Assembly: GCA_016700055.1 (NCBI GenBank)
Contig: CP064997.1
Location: 1,674,001 to 1,738,000, forward strand
Origin: Actinomycetota bacterium
GTDB taxonomy: Bacteria; Actinomycetota; Acidimicrobiia; Acidimicrobiales; Ilumatobacteraceae
DNA: 64,000 bases
Direction of reading: 5' to 3'
The translations under genes and the position numbers were made by a program. Below the pieces are notes generated by a model. It saw only the letters and a program-made list of their open reading frames with translations. It was not told the origin of the DNA and did not search any database. Numbering within the stretch: position 1 is the stretch's first letter; every line of letters starts with the position of its first letter. Positions 7,818-16,524 of the stretch are shown here, piece after piece.

Positions 7818-8903
7818 ATGGTGCTCTCCGTGCGGCCGCCGATCGCGCCGATGCTGGCCAAGCTCGCCGAGGTGGTTCCCGAAGGCGACCAATGGGTCTA
7901 CGAGCCGAAGTGGGACGGCTTCAGATGCATCGTGTTCCGCGGTGACGGCGACGGTGAGCCCGAGGTCGAGCTGAGCAGCCGCAACGAGCGCCCGTTCAAC
8001 CGCTACTTCCCCGAGCTGCTCGCTCCGCTGGCCGCCGCGCTGCCTTCTGGCGCGGTGGTCGACGGCGAGATCGTCATCCCCGCTGCCCACGGGGGGCTCG
8101 ACTTCGACGCCCTGCTACAGCGCATCCATCCGGCCGAGTCGAGGGTGCGCCGGTTGGCCGCGGAGACGCCGGCGTCGTTCGTCGCGTTCGACATGTTGGC
8201 CGCGCCGGGTGGCTCGCTGATGGCCGCGCCGTTCGCCGAACGGCGCGCCCGCCTCGACGACGTCCTCGGCCAGGCGGAGTCGCCGATCCACCGCACGCCG
8301 ATCACCGCCGACCCGAACCTCGCGCGCGGCTGGTTCGAGCGCTTCGAGGGTGCCGGGCTGGACGGCGTCGTCGCCAAGCGACTCGACCTGCCCTACACCC
8401 CCGATAAGCGCACGATGGTGAAGGTGAAGCACCAGCGCACCGCCGAGTGCGTGGTCGCCGGCTACCGCATCCACAAGGACGGCCGCGGGGTCGGCTCGTT
8501 GCTGCTCGGGCTGTACGACGACGCCGGACAGCTGCACCACGTCGGGGTCACCGCCGCGTTCACCACGACCTACCGTGCCGAGCTGCTGGCCGAGATGACC
8601 CCGCTCACGCAGGATGCGCTCACGAACCACCCGTGGCGGGAGTGGGCCGACGCGGTCGCCCAGGAATCGGCACGGATGCCGGGCGCGCCGAGCCGCTGGA
8701 CCGCGGGCAAGGGGAAGGACCCGAGCTGGGTACCGGTGCGCATCGAGCGGGTGGTCGAGGTGACCTTCGGCCAACTGCAGAACGGCCGCTTCCGCCACGG
8801 CGTGACGCTCGTCCGGTGGCGCCCGGACCGCACCCCGCAGAGCTGCACTTACGACCAGCTCGACGTCGCCGAGCCGGTGCCCTTCGACGAAGTGTTCGCC
8901 TAG
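7818..8903 (+). CDS. ATP-dependent DNA ligase (LigC/LigD-ligase type)
   Basis: 361 residues. The adenylation motif is KWDGFR (Lys near residue 31), then SSRNERPFNRYFPEL, VVDGEIVIP, FVAFDMLA, GLDGVVAKRLDLPYTPD and motif V MVKVKHQRTAECVVAGYRIH, followed by an OB-fold domain ending near VTLVRWRPDRTPQSC. It seals nicks using ATP and is separate from the NAD-dependent replicative ligase. No polymerase, nuclease or Ku gene adjoins it, so it resembles stand-alone mycobacterial LigC rather than an NHEJ cassette. It converges closely on the CopCD gene. Confidence 0.93.
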   Translation: MVLSVRPPIAPMLAKLAEVVPEGDQWVYEPKWDGFRCIVFRGDGDGEPEVELSSRNERPFNRYFPELLAPLAAALPSGAVVDGEIVIPAAHGGLDFDALLQRIHPAESRVRRLAAETPASFVAFDMLAAPGGSLMAAPFAERRARLDDVLGQAESPIHRTPITADPNLARGWFERFEGAGLDGVVAKRLDLPYTPDKRTMVKVKHQRTAECVVAGYRIHKDGRGVGSLLLGLYDDAGQLHHVGVTAAFTTTYRAELLAEMTPLTQDALTNHPWREWADAVAQESARMPGAPSRWTAGKGKDPSWVPVRIERVVEVTFGQLQNGRFRHGVTLVRWRPDRTPQSCTYDQLDVAEPVPFDEVFA

Positions 8904-8931
8904 AGGTCTCGCGCGCTGTCGTGGCCGAAGG

Positions 8932-10785
8932 TCACGGTGGCGCGGACGAGGAGCTGGTCGTCTGCAGCGGGACCACCGACGAGCCAGGTATCGAGGAGCT
9001 GGAGGTGGTGGTGGACCCGGCGTCTGCGGAGATCCCCATCGCGAAGGTCGCCGTCGGCAGGCGGCCGTTCGGGCCGTCGGCGCTCACCTCTACCGTCCAC
9101 GTCCCGGCCGTCCCGAGCGGGATGCCCTGGTCGAGCGGCAACAGCGCGGCACCGGCGCCGTCGAGGGGCACCGTGAGCACCACGGCCGACACGCCGGTCG
9201 AGGACACCGGGGGGTTGAAGCGCACGGTGAGCCCGCTCACCCCGGTGGGCGGCTCGAACAGCTCCAGGCGCACCTGGTTCGTTCCCACGCGGGCGGGGTG
9301 CACGAGCAGCCGCACGGCGAGCTCGCCCGCGGAGCGCTCGCTGACGTAGGCGTAGTCGGTGCGGTCGGTGCCCGGGGGATCGATGTTCGCCGGTCGGGTG
9401 GCGACGAGCCACGAGGTGAGGGCGAGCACGATCAACCCGATGAGGGCTTCGGTTCCGACAGCGCGGCGCAGGCGGAAAGCGGTCCGCTCGTCGAGGTGGT
9501 CGTGGCGCGCGAGGCGGCTGAGGACGAAGTGGCGAAAGACGGTGCCCACGTACGTCATCGCCGCCACACCGGCCACCTTCAGCACCACCAGGCGACCGTG
9601 GGTGCTGGAGAGCAGGGCACCGCCGTCCAGACGGAAGACCTGGAACAGGCCCGTGACGAGCGCGATGACGAGCAACGTGACCGAGCTGCGGCTGTAGCCG
9701 CGCACGGCGTGCACCAGGTCTTCCTCACCGGGGCCGACGAGCACGACGCGGCTGAGCAGCAACAGCCCACCGAACCACACGCTCACCGCCAACGCGTGGA
9801 CGATGCCGGCCAGCACGCCGGCTGCGGCGAGCTTGGCGTCGGTGTGGCTCACGCCGAGAGTGGCCACGGCGAGTCCCGGGATGCCAAGAGCGAGCAGCTG
9901 CGAGGCCGGATCGAGCACGCGCTCGGGTCGCATCGCCACCCAGCCGGAGGCGGCCACCAGCGCGAGTCTGGCGAGCAGCACCTTGCCGTCCGTCGAGTCG
10001 ATCAGGTCTCCCCAGGCCGCCGGGCTGAGCGATGACCCGACGCTTTCACCGGTGACGCGAGCTGTCATGAAGACGACGGTGCCGAGGGTTCCGGCGAGCG
10101 CCAGGAACCAAGCCAGGCGGATGAACCTCAGTGTGATCAGGTAGTCGACGCCTTCTGGCCACGACGTCGTGATGAGCACGAGACCGCCGAACAGCGCAGC
10201 GAGGGCGACGTAGGTGACCAGGCGGGACAGCGCGAGCAGGCCGCCCACGCGCGGCGGCTCGGAGGCGGTGCCACCTGCCTCGGTGTCGGTGTCGGTGCCG
10301 GCTTCGGGATCGGTGGAGTCCGTTGAGTCGGTCGAGTCGTTCGAGTCGGTCGAACCCGGCGCGCTGGCGTCGGTGACGGGGACGGAGTCGGCGAGGATGT
10401 CGAAGCTGTAGTTGCCCTGGTTCGCCGAGCCGTCCACCTGAGGGACCTGCCAGAGCACGTTGCACGTCCCCTTCGGCAATGCCGAGATCACCGGCACGGT
10501 GACCGTGCGCTGGTCGGCCTCGATCCGCGAGGGCCCGAGCGGTGCCGGTTGCCCGCCGCACACCACCTCGACGACGGTTTCGATCGGCACCGGCTCGTTG
10601 AAGACGAGCTGCAGCTGGGTCGGTGACGTCGCCACCTGCTCGTCGGCTGCGGGACTCGAGCTTTCGAGGGTGGTCTCCGTGGCCGCCGACGCTGCTGCGA
10701 AACTGAGCGCGAAGAAGGCGAGCCCGGCGGCCAGCCCGCCGATCGCGGCGGCCAGACGCCTCGGGACGGCGGAGTCGTGGGGCAT
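8932..10785 (-). CDS. CopC-CopD fusion (YcnJ-like) with C-terminal YtkA-like domain; Cu ligands missing from CopC
   Basis: 617 residues. A signal peptide (about 1-35) is followed by a CopC-like beta-sandwich (TTLESSSPAADEQV, LQLVFNEPVPIETV, GTCNVLWQVPQVDG), then a Ser/Thr/Asp repeat linker (DSTDSTDSTD). A CopD domain of about eight membrane helices retains GVSHTD, VHALAVSVWFGGLLLL and STHGRLVVLKVAG. A C-terminal extracytoplasmic domain and Thr/Ser tail end the protein. Known CopC proteins use the mature N-terminal His and a DGH His for Cu(II). Here the processed end would be ATETTL and the second site reads DGS, so copper binding by this domain is doubtful. I chose ATG 10785 because the signal peptide begins there. 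A role in copper uptake or tolerance is inferred from the fold. Confidence 0.85.
   Translation of the reverse strand: MPHDSAVPRRLAAAIGGLAAGLAFFALSFAAASAATETTLESSSPAADEQVATSPTQLQLVFNEPVPIETVVEVVCGGQPAPLGPSRIEADQRTVTVPVISALPKGTCNVLWQVPQVDGSANQGNYSFDILADSVPVTDASAPGSTDSNDSTDSTDSTDPEAGTDTDTEAGGTASEPPRVGGLLALSRLVTYVALAALFGGLVLITTSWPEGVDYLITLRFIRLAWFLALAGTLGTVVFMTARVTGESVGSSLSPAAWGDLIDSTDGKVLLARLALVAASGWVAMRPERVLDPASQLLALGIPGLAVATLGVSHTDAKLAAAGVLAGIVHALAVSVWFGGLLLLSRVVLVGPGEEDLVHAVRGYSRSSVTLLVIALVTGLFQVFRLDGGALLSSTHGRLVVLKVAGVAAMTYVGTVFRHFVLSRLARHDHLDERTAFRLRRAVGTEALIGLIVLALTSWLVATRPANIDPPGTDRTDYAYVSERSAGELAVRLLVHPARVGTNQVRLELFEPPTGVSGLTVRFNPPVSSTGVSAVVLTVPLDGAGAALLPLDQGIPLGTAGTWTVEVSADGPNGRLPTATFAMGISADAGSTTTSSSSIPGSSVVPLQTTSSSSAPP
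10275..10350 (-). repeat. Short tandem repeats encoding the Ser-Thr-Asp linker of CopCD
   Basis: Degenerate 9-bp units of GAGTCG/GGTGTC type code for the repeated S-T-D and T-D-T-D residues that join the CopC and CopD domains. This is a flexible periplasm-side linker, and the DNA could vary in length between strains by slippage. Confidence 0.6.
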
Positions 10786-10872
10786 GTGTCGACCCAAGCT
10801 AGCCAGCCACCGTGGCGAGGTGACGACACCACGCCCCGGGCCCCGCGTCACCCCCTGGGTAGGCTCGTCGCA

Positions 10873-12660
10873 ATGGCCGTCCAGTCGCTCTATCGCCGCT
10901 ACCGGCCACGTCGCTTCGCCGAGGTGAAGGGGCAAGAGCACGTGGTACGGGCGCTGCGCAACGCCGTCCGCAACCACCGCGAGGGGCAGGCGTACCTGTT
11001 CTCCGGTCCGCGAGGCACGGGCAAGACCACCTCGGCACGCATCCTCGCCAAGGTGTTGAACTGCGAGCACCCAGAAGACGGCGAGCCGTGCTGCCAGTGT
11101 GCGTCCTGCCTCGCGGTCGAGGCCGGCAACAGCTACGACGTGTTCGAGCTCGACGCGGCGTCGAACAACGGCGTCGAGAACATCCGCGACCTCGTCGACC
11201 GCGCTTCGCTCGGCACGCCGGGCAGGCACAAGGTGTACATCCTCGACGAGGTCCACATGCTCTCCAAGGCCGCTTCGGCGGCGCTGTTGAAGACGCTCGA
11301 GGAACCGCCGCCACATGTCGTGTTCGTGCTCGCCACGACCGACCCGCAGAAGGTGCTCGAGACCATCCGCAGCCGTACCCAGCACCTGCAGTTCCACTTG
11401 TTGCCGATCGACGAGCTAGAGGCCCACGTGCGGTGGGTGGCCGAAGACGCCGGAATCCCGATCGACGACGAGATGGTGCAGGCGGTACTGCGCCAAGGCG
11501 CGGGATCGGCACGCGACGCGCTGTCGGCACTCGAGCTCGCGGCTATGTCGGAGGGCTTGCTCGACGAGGCGACGCCCGTCGACGAGTTCATCGAGGCCTT
11601 GATCGAGTCCGACACCGGCCGCGTGCTCGCGGCTGTCGCCCACGCCGTGCAGCAGGGCCGTGACGCGCGCACCTTGGCCGAGGACCTGGTGCGTCACATG
11701 CGTGACTGCTTCCTTGCTCTGATGGCCCCCGAACTGCTGCAGCTCACCGAGGCTCGGGCCGAGCAGGTGGCCGAGCAGGCCCGCCGCCTCGGCGCCGGCC
11801 AGCTTGTCAAGGCGATGGAGACCCTCGGCGAGGTGTTGCTCGAGGTCCGTCACGCACCCGACCCGCGAGTGCTCGTCGAGGTGGCGCTGGTGCGGCTCAC
11901 CCACCGTGAGCTCGAGACGGGAGTCGAAGCCCTGCTCCATCGAATCGAGCAGCTCGAGCGCGCCGTCGCGCAGATGAGCGCCGCGCCGGCGAGTCCCGCA
12001 GCCGAACGCGACCCCACCACGGGTCGGGCCCTCCTCGGCTCACGCTCGGGCCGAGACGTCACCGGCTCCATCCCGCGCCCGGTGCCCGTCGAGCAGACCA
12101 AACCTGCCGAGCGCTCCGAGCAGACCGAGCCTGCCGAGTACTCGGAGCCGATCGAGCGCCCCGAGCCGTCGGTACCTGGCGCCCCGCCCGCGCCCGCGCA
12201 GGGGCCTTCGCCGACGTCGCCGCCGTCGCAGCAGGTGGGTGCCGATCCCGCGCGAGCCGTCGCGATGTGGGGCACCGACGTGCTCACCGCGCTGAAGCCG
12301 TTGGTCCGGGCGTTGTACGCGGCGGGCCATGTCGGTGGTCTGCACGACGGCGCGCTGAAGATCTCGTTCCCGAACGAGCATCACCGGGCGCGGGCCGAGC
12401 GCCACCGCGGCGAGGTCGAAGAGGCCTTGGCGAAGGTGGCCGGTACGGCCGTGACCGTGGTGCTCGAAGTCGACGACTCGTCCACGGCCTCCGGCACGTC
12501 GCCAGCTTCTGCGACCCAGCCGGGTCAGACCGTCGTCGACGACGAAGACGTCGACCCCTCCGAGCTGCTCGACGCCCCGAGCGTGCCGGTCGTCAGCCCG
12601 CTCGACCGCTTGGCGCAGGCGTTCCCCGGGTCCGAAGTGATCGACGAGGACGGTCGGTGA
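10873..12660 (+). CDS. dnaX: DNA polymerase III subunits gamma/tau
   Basis: 595-residue clamp-loader ATPase. The order is [18 protein letters not shown], Walker [12 protein letters not shown], four zinc cysteines ([16 protein letters not shown]), Walker B region [12 protein letters not shown], sensor 1 [11 protein letters not shown] and the arginine finger RSRTQHLQF. Domain III follows, then a Pro/Glu/Thr-rich linker (about 395-475) and a tau-like C-terminal domain. No poly-A slippery heptamer was seen, so a programmed gamma product is not supported. The start is ATG 10873 (MAVQSLYRR). The stop overlaps the recR start. Confidence 0.97.
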   Translation: MAVQSLYRRYRPRRFAEVKGQEHVVRALRNAVRNHREGQAYLFSGPRGTGKTTSARILAKVLNCEHPEDGEPCCQCASCLAVEAGNSYDVFELDAASNNGVENIRDLVDRASLGTPGRHKVYILDEVHMLSKAASAALLKTLEEPPPHVVFVLATTDPQKVLETIRSRTQHLQFHLLPIDELEAHVRWVAEDAGIPIDDEMVQAVLRQGAGSARDALSALELAAMSEGLLDEATPVDEFIEALIESDTGRVLAAVAHAVQQGRDARTLAEDLVRHMRDCFLALMAPELLQLTEARAEQVAEQARRLGAGQLVKAMETLGEVLLEVRHAPDPRVLVEVALVRLTHRELETGVEALLHRIEQLERAVAQMSAAPASPAAERDPTTGRALLGSRSGRDVTGSIPRPVPVEQTKPAERSEQTEPAEYSEPIERPEPSVPGAPPAPAQGPSPTSPPSQQVGADPARAVAMWGTDVLTALKPLVRALYAAGHVGGLHDGALKISFPNEHHRARAERHRGEVEEALAKVAGTAVTVVLEVDDSSTASGTSPASATQPGQTVVDDEDVDPSELLDAPSVPVVSPLDRLAQAFPGSEVIDEDGR

Positions 12661-13265
12661 ACACCACCTACACCGCGCCCGTACAAGCGCTGATCGACGA
12701 GCTCGGCCGCCTGCCGGGCATCGGGCCGAAGTCGGCTCAGCGCATCGCGTTCCACCTGTTGAAGATCCCCGTCGACGACGCCGAGCGTCTCGCCCACGCG
12801 ATCAGCGAGGCCAAGGCCAAGGTGCGCTTCTGCGTCGAGTGCTTCAACGTCGCCGACGCCGAGCTGTGCCCGATCTGTGCCGACGACCGCCGTGACCCGA
12901 CGATGCTCTGTGTCGTCGAGGAGAGCCGTGACATCGTCGCGATCGAAAAGACCGGCGAGTTCCGCGGGCGCTACCACGTGCTGCTCGGGGCGATGAACCC
13001 GCTCGAAGGGATCGGCCCCGAGCACCTGAAGGTCGCCGAGTTGGTCAAGCGCCTGCGCGACGAAGTCGTGCAAGAGGTGATCATCTGCACCAACCCGAAC
13101 ACCGAGGGCGAGGTCACCGCGATGTACCTGGCACGGCTGCTGAAGCCGCTCGGGCTGAGGGTGACCCGCATCGCGAGTGGGCTGCCGGTGGGGGGCGACC
13201 TCGAGTACGCCGACGAGCTGACCCTCGGGCGGGCGCTCGAAGCGCGCCGGGAGCTCGAAGCCTGA
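12657..13265 (+). CDS. recR: Recombination mediator protein RecR
   Basis: 202 residues, standard size. Helix-hairpin-helix [20 protein letters not shown] is at residues 16-35. The zinc site is [16 protein letters not shown], and the Toprim domain begins at [14 protein letters not shown], with [18 protein letters not shown] and ATP/metal-site residues in [13 protein letters not shown]. It works with RecF/RecO to load RecA at gaps. GTG 12657 overlaps the dnaX TGA (GTGA). The dnaX-recR pairing is widely conserved. Confidence 0.97.
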   Translation: MNTTYTAPVQALIDELGRLPGIGPKSAQRIAFHLLKIPVDDAERLAHAISEAKAKVRFCVECFNVADAELCPICADDRRDPTMLCVVEESRDIVAIEKTGEFRGRYHVLLGAMNPLEGIGPEHLKVAELVKRLRDEVVQEVIICTNPNTEGEVTAMYLARLLKPLGLRVTRIASGLPVGGDLEYADELTLGRALEARRELEA

Positions 13266-13312
13266 TACCTACAGCGAGAGCTACGGCCAAAGCGGGGCCG
13301 AAAACGGCACAA

Positions 13313-13371
13313 GGGGTACCGCCCCTGCAACTGGCAGCGGGCGGATGAGCCAGCTCCAGAGGTGGTACCCC
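13313..13371. other. Structured element with nested and alternative hairpins in the recR/thiolase gap
   Basis: The 189-bp convergent gap 13266-13454 has no gene. Within it GGGGTACC (13313-13320) pairs with GGTACCCC (13364-13371). Inside, GCCC-CTGC (13321-13328) can pair with GCAG-GGGC (13334-13342), while CTGGC (13331-13335) can instead pair with GCCAG (13349-13353). A further small hairpin (GCACC/GGTGC) lies at 13385-13402. No T-run follows on either strand. It could be a bidirectional terminator, the 3' end of a transcript, or an unannotated RNA. I matched it to no riboswitch or small-RNA family. Confidence 0.5.
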
Positions 13372-13454
13372 GTGTGTTCCGATGGCACCACCGAAGCGGT
13401 GCTATCTGTTGCGGTTACATTACAAAGATGACGGATGAATGTCAACCACAGATT

Positions 13455-14636
13455 TCAGACCGTCTCCACCAAGAGCGCGTCGCCCTGCCCGCCGCCCCCG
13501 CACAGCGCCGCTGCGGCGAGCCCGCCGCCCCGGCGGCGCAGTTCGTGCAGCACCGTCAGCGCCAGACGGTTGCCGCTCATGCCGATCGGGTGGCCGAGTG
13601 CGATTGCGCCCCCGTTTACGTTGACCACCTCGTCGGTGACGCCGAGATCAGCCATCGACGCGATGCCGACCGCGGCGAACGCCTCGTTGATCTCGTAGAG
13701 GGCGATCTCGCTCTGCTCGCGCCCCGCGCGCGACAGCGCCTTGCGGATGGCCGCGCTCGGCTGGTGCAGCAGTGAGGCCGAGTCCGGCCCGGCGACCATC
13801 CCGTAGCCGACGAAGCGCCCGAGCGGGCTGACGCCGCGGCTCTGCACCGCGCGCTCGCTCATCATCACGATCGCCGAACCGCCGTCGGAGATCTGCGACG
13901 CGTTGCCGGCGGTGATCGTGCCTTCCTTGTCGAACGCCGGGCGAAGCCCCCCGAGGCTCTCGAGCGTCGTGCCCGGGCGCACGCCCTCGTCGGTCTCGAC
14001 GAGGATCGGCTCACCCTTGCGCTGGGGGATCGCCACCGGGACGATCTCGTCGGCGAAGCGTCCGTCCTTGATGGCGTTCGCGGCACGCTCGTGGGAGGCC
14101 ACGGCGGCCTCGTCTTGCGCCTGGCGGCTGATGTTGCCGGCCGCGTAGCGCTCGGTACCGAGACCCATCGCGCAGTTGTCGAACGCGCACCACAGACCGT
14201 CGGCGATGATCGCGTCCTGCAACTCGGTGTGTCCGTAGCGGAACCCGGCTCGGGCCCCGGCGGCGATGTAGGGCGCGTTCGTCATCGACTCCATACCGCC
14301 GGCCACGACGATGTCGGCCTCACCGGCCATGATCATCTGGTTGGCGAGATAGATCGAATTGAGCCCCGAGAGGCACACCTTGTTGACGTTCACGGACGGC
14401 ACGCTCATCGGGATGCCGGCCTTGACCGCCGCCTGACGGCTCGGGACCTGACCCTGGCCGGCCATCAGCACCTGGCCCATGAAGACGTGCTCCACCTCTT
14501 CGGGGGAGACACCGGCGCGCTCTAGCGCCGCCTTGATCGCGAAGCCGCCGAGGTCGGCGGCGCTGAACGGGGCGAGTGCCCCACTCATCTTGCCGATCGG
14601 CGTACGGGCTCCGGCGACGATGTACGAACCAGCCAT
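13455..14636 (-). CDS. Acetyl-CoA acetyltransferase (thiolase)
   Basis: 393-residue thiolase II. The nucleophilic Cys is in NKVCLSGLNS (near residue 88), the His in NEAFA context and GGAIALGHPIGMSGNR, and the second active-site Cys in AALCGGGGQGDA. It condenses two acetyl-CoA to acetoacetyl-CoA or runs the reverse. It is divergent from crotonyl-CoA carboxylase/reductase, which fits an acetyl-CoA to acetoacetyl-CoA to crotonyl-CoA to ethylmalonyl-CoA route, though the reductase and hydratase steps are not in the window. Confidence 0.94.
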   Translation of the reverse strand: MAGSYIVAGARTPIGKMSGALAPFSAADLGGFAIKAALERAGVSPEEVEHVFMGQVLMAGQGQVPSRQAAVKAGIPMSVPSVNVNKVCLSGLNSIYLANQMIMAGEADIVVAGGMESMTNAPYIAAGARAGFRYGHTELQDAIIADGLWCAFDNCAMGLGTERYAAGNISRQAQDEAAVASHERAANAIKDGRFADEIVPVAIPQRKGEPILVETDEGVRPGTTLESLGGLRPAFDKEGTITAGNASQISDGGSAIVMMSERAVQSRGVSPLGRFVGYGMVAGPDSASLLHQPSAAIRKALSRAGREQSEIALYEINEAFAAVGIASMADLGVTDEVVNVNGGAIALGHPIGMSGNRLALTVLHELRRRGGGLAAAALCGGGGQGDALLVETV

Positions 14637-14688
14637 TTTGCGCTCCTCCTGGGCAAGCTCCGACTCCGACAGCCTAGGTGGGCGAACC

Positions 14689-14700
14689 TACCGCGCGGTA
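14689..14700. promoter_or_regulatory. 12-bp perfect palindrome between thiolase and ccr
   Basis: TACCGCGCGGTA sits midway in the 76-bp divergent region, 13 bp before the ccr ATG, where a TetR-type repressor could govern both genes. Only the symmetry and position support this; a chance GC-rich palindrome is possible. Confidence 0.35.
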
Positions 14701-14712
14701 ACGTCGGCGCCC

Positions 14713-16047
14713 ATGCAGCACGTCCTCGAGGCCATCCAGGCAGGCGCGTCCAGCGAGGAGTTCGCCGCCCTCGCAGTCCCCGAGAGCTATCGCGGGGCGC
14801 ACGTCTTGAAGTCCGAGATCAAGATGTTCGAGGGCCTCACCTCCGACCAGAAGGACCCCCGCCGCAGCATCCACGTCGGCGACGTCCCGACGCCCGAGAT
14901 CGCCCCCGACGAGGCCTACGTCGCGGTGATGGCGTCGAGCATCAACTTCAACACGGTGTGGTCGAGCATCTTCGAGCCGGTCGACACGTTCGGCCCGATG
15001 GAGCGCCTCGCCCGCGAGAGCGAGTGGGCCAAGCGCCACGCGCAGCCGTACCAGGTGATCGGCAGTGACGCCGCCGGAGTGGTGCTGAAGGTGGGCTCCG
15101 CGGTGCGCAACTGGAAGCCGGGCGACCGGGTGACCGTGCACTGCAACCACGTCGACGACCAGGACCCGACCGCCCACGACGACTCGATGATGGCCGCGAA
15201 CCAGCGCATCTGGGGCTACGAGACGAACTTCGGCGGTCTTGCCGACATGGCGATCGTGAAGGCCAACCAGCTGATGCCCAAGCCCGCGCACCTGTCATGG
15301 GAAGAGGCCGCGGTCAACGCGCTGTGCAACTCGACGAGCTACCGCATGCTGGTGTCACCCAACGCCGCGTCGATGAAGCAGGGCGACGTCGTGCTGATCT
15401 GGGGCGCCACGGGCGGGATCGGCGCGTACGCCACCCAGTACGTGTTGAACGGCGGCGGCATCCCCGTGTGCGTGGTGTCGAGTGAGGACAAGGCCCAGAT
15501 CCTGCGCAACATGGGCGTAGAGGCGATCATCGACCGCCGCTCGGCCGGCTACAACTTCTACGACGAGAACGGGGTGCACGACGAGAAGGAGTGGCGGCGA
15601 CTCGGCAAGGACATCCGCGCCCTGGTGGGCGAGGACCCCGACATCGTCTTCGAGCACCCGGGCCGCTCCACGTTCGGCGCGTCGATGTACGTCGCGAAGC
15701 GCGGCGGCACGGTCGTCACGTGCGCGGCGACGAGCGGGTTCATGCTCGAGTTCGACAACCGCCACTTCTGGATGCGCCTGAAGCGGCTGATCGGCAGCCA
15801 CTTCGCCAACTACCGCGAGGCCTGGGAGGCGAACCGGCTGATCTCGAAGGGCATGATCCACCCGGTGTTGTCGCAGGTGTTCCCCCTCGACCAGACCGGC
15901 GAGGCCGCGTACCAGGTGCACCACAACATGCACGAGGGCAAGCTCGCCGTGCTCTGCCTGGCTCCGGGCGAGGGCCTCGGCATTGACGACCCCGAGCTGC
16001 GGGCCAAGGTCGGCGAGGACAACCTGCGCCGGTTCCGCCGCGCCTGA
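14713..16047 (+). CDS. ccr: Crotonyl-CoA carboxylase/reductase
   Basis: 444-residue medium-chain dehydrogenase/reductase. It performs NADPH-dependent reductive carboxylation of crotonyl-CoA to ethylmalonyl-CoA. Typical Ccr features are visible: N-terminal KSEIKMFEGL, VMASSINFNTVWSSIFEPV, YQVIGSDAAGVVLKVGSAV, WKPGDRVTVHCN, RIWGYETNFGGLADMAIVKA, dinucleotide loop IWGATGGIGAYATQY, then FEHPGRSTFGASMYVAKRGG and FDNRHFWMRLKRLIGSHFANY. The length matches the family. The start is ATG 14713 (MQHVLEA); reading is open further upstream but overlaps the divergent thiolase. With the epimerase and acyl-CoA dehydrogenase downstream it suggests the ethylmalonyl-CoA pathway, or ethylmalonyl-CoA supply for biosynthesis. 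Confidence 0.94.
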   Translation: MQHVLEAIQAGASSEEFAALAVPESYRGAHVLKSEIKMFEGLTSDQKDPRRSIHVGDVPTPEIAPDEAYVAVMASSINFNTVWSSIFEPVDTFGPMERLARESEWAKRHAQPYQVIGSDAAGVVLKVGSAVRNWKPGDRVTVHCNHVDDQDPTAHDDSMMAANQRIWGYETNFGGLADMAIVKANQLMPKPAHLSWEEAAVNALCNSTSYRMLVSPNAASMKQGDVVLIWGATGGIGAYATQYVLNGGGIPVCVVSSEDKAQILRNMGVEAIIDRRSAGYNFYDENGVHDEKEWRRLGKDIRALVGEDPDIVFEHPGRSTFGASMYVAKRGGTVVTCAATSGFMLEFDNRHFWMRLKRLIGSHFANYREAWEANRLISKGMIHPVLSQVFPLDQTGEAAYQVHHNMHEGKLAVLCLAPGEGLGIDDPELRAKVGEDNLRRFRRA

Positions 16048-16058
16048 CCCGGACGGCT

Positions 16059-16084
16059 TGCCCGCTCCCTCTTCGGCGCGGGCA
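16059..16084 (+). terminator. Hairpin between ccr and the epimerase gene
   Basis: TGCCCGC (16059-16065) and GCGGGCA (16078-16084) form a 7-bp stem with a 12-base loop in the 41-bp gap. There is no T-run. It may attenuate readthrough or stabilise the ccr 3' end. Confidence 0.35.
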
Positions 16085-16088
16085 GGAT

Positions 16089-16496
16089 ATGCCCATGCTG
16101 CTGACCGAGATCGACCACGTCGCCATCGCCGTACGCGACCTCGAAGCGGCGATCGACTACTACCAGCGGGCCTTTGGTGCCGAGGTCGACCACCGCGAGG
16201 TGGTCGAATCCGACGGCGTCGAGGAGGCCCTCTTGAAGGTGGCCGAGAGCTACGTCCAGTTGCTCACCCCGACCCGTGAGGACAGCCCGGTGGCCAAGGC
16301 GATCGAGAAGCGTGGCGAGGGACTGCACCACATCGGGTACCGGGTCGCCGACTGCGCCGAAGCATTGGCGGCAATGGTCGCCGCCGGAGCCACGCCGATC
16401 GACAAGGCGCCGCGGCCGGGTAGTCGGGGGACGACCGTGGCCTTCATCCACCCGAAGGGCAGCTTCGGCACGCTGATCGAGCTCGTCGAGGAGTGA
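16089..16496 (+). CDS. mce: Methylmalonyl-CoA epimerase (VOC fold)
   Basis: 135 residues with two VOC beta-alpha-beta-beta-beta modules. Metal-ligand candidates are His in IDHVAIAV (residue 10), His in [11 protein letters not shown] and the terminal Glu of LIELVEE. It interconverts (2R)- and (2S)-methylmalonyl-CoA, and in the ethylmalonyl-CoA pathway the same enzyme also epimerises ethylmalonyl-CoA. ATG 16089 is used; ATG 16095 would remove two residues. It lies between ccr and an acyl-CoA dehydrogenase, all co-directional. Confidence 0.92.
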   Translation: MPMLLTEIDHVAIAVRDLEAAIDYYQRAFGAEVDHREVVESDGVEEALLKVAESYVQLLTPTREDSPVAKAIEKRGEGLHHIGYRVADCAEALAAMVAAGATPIDKAPRPGSRGTTVAFIHPKGSFGTLIELVEE

Positions 16497-16524
16497 CCGG
16501 CGCGCCGGACTACGGTCCGCGTGC

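Noticed and set aside
10786..10872. Small SRP RNA upstream of dnaX, where actinobacteria often have it
   Set aside because: The conserved GGAAGGxAGCAGC-type core is missing and the gap is too short.
10786..11397. Extending CopCD upstream to 11397
   Set aside because: The extension is antisense to dnaX; the signal peptide defines the start at 10785.
10873..12660. Programmed frameshift making a gamma form of dnaX
   Set aside because: No A-AAA-AAG-type slippery run or following hairpin was found.
13313..13371. Hammerhead ribozyme-like core (GATGAG with a nearby CGAAAA)
   Set aside because: The conserved CUGAUGA is not present (GCGGATGA), the GAAA element is on the wrong side, and no cleavage triplet fits.
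13313..13371. tRNA gene because of a 7- to 8-bp closing stem
   Set aside because: Only 59 bases between the acceptor-like ends, no T-loop sequence and no anticodon arm.
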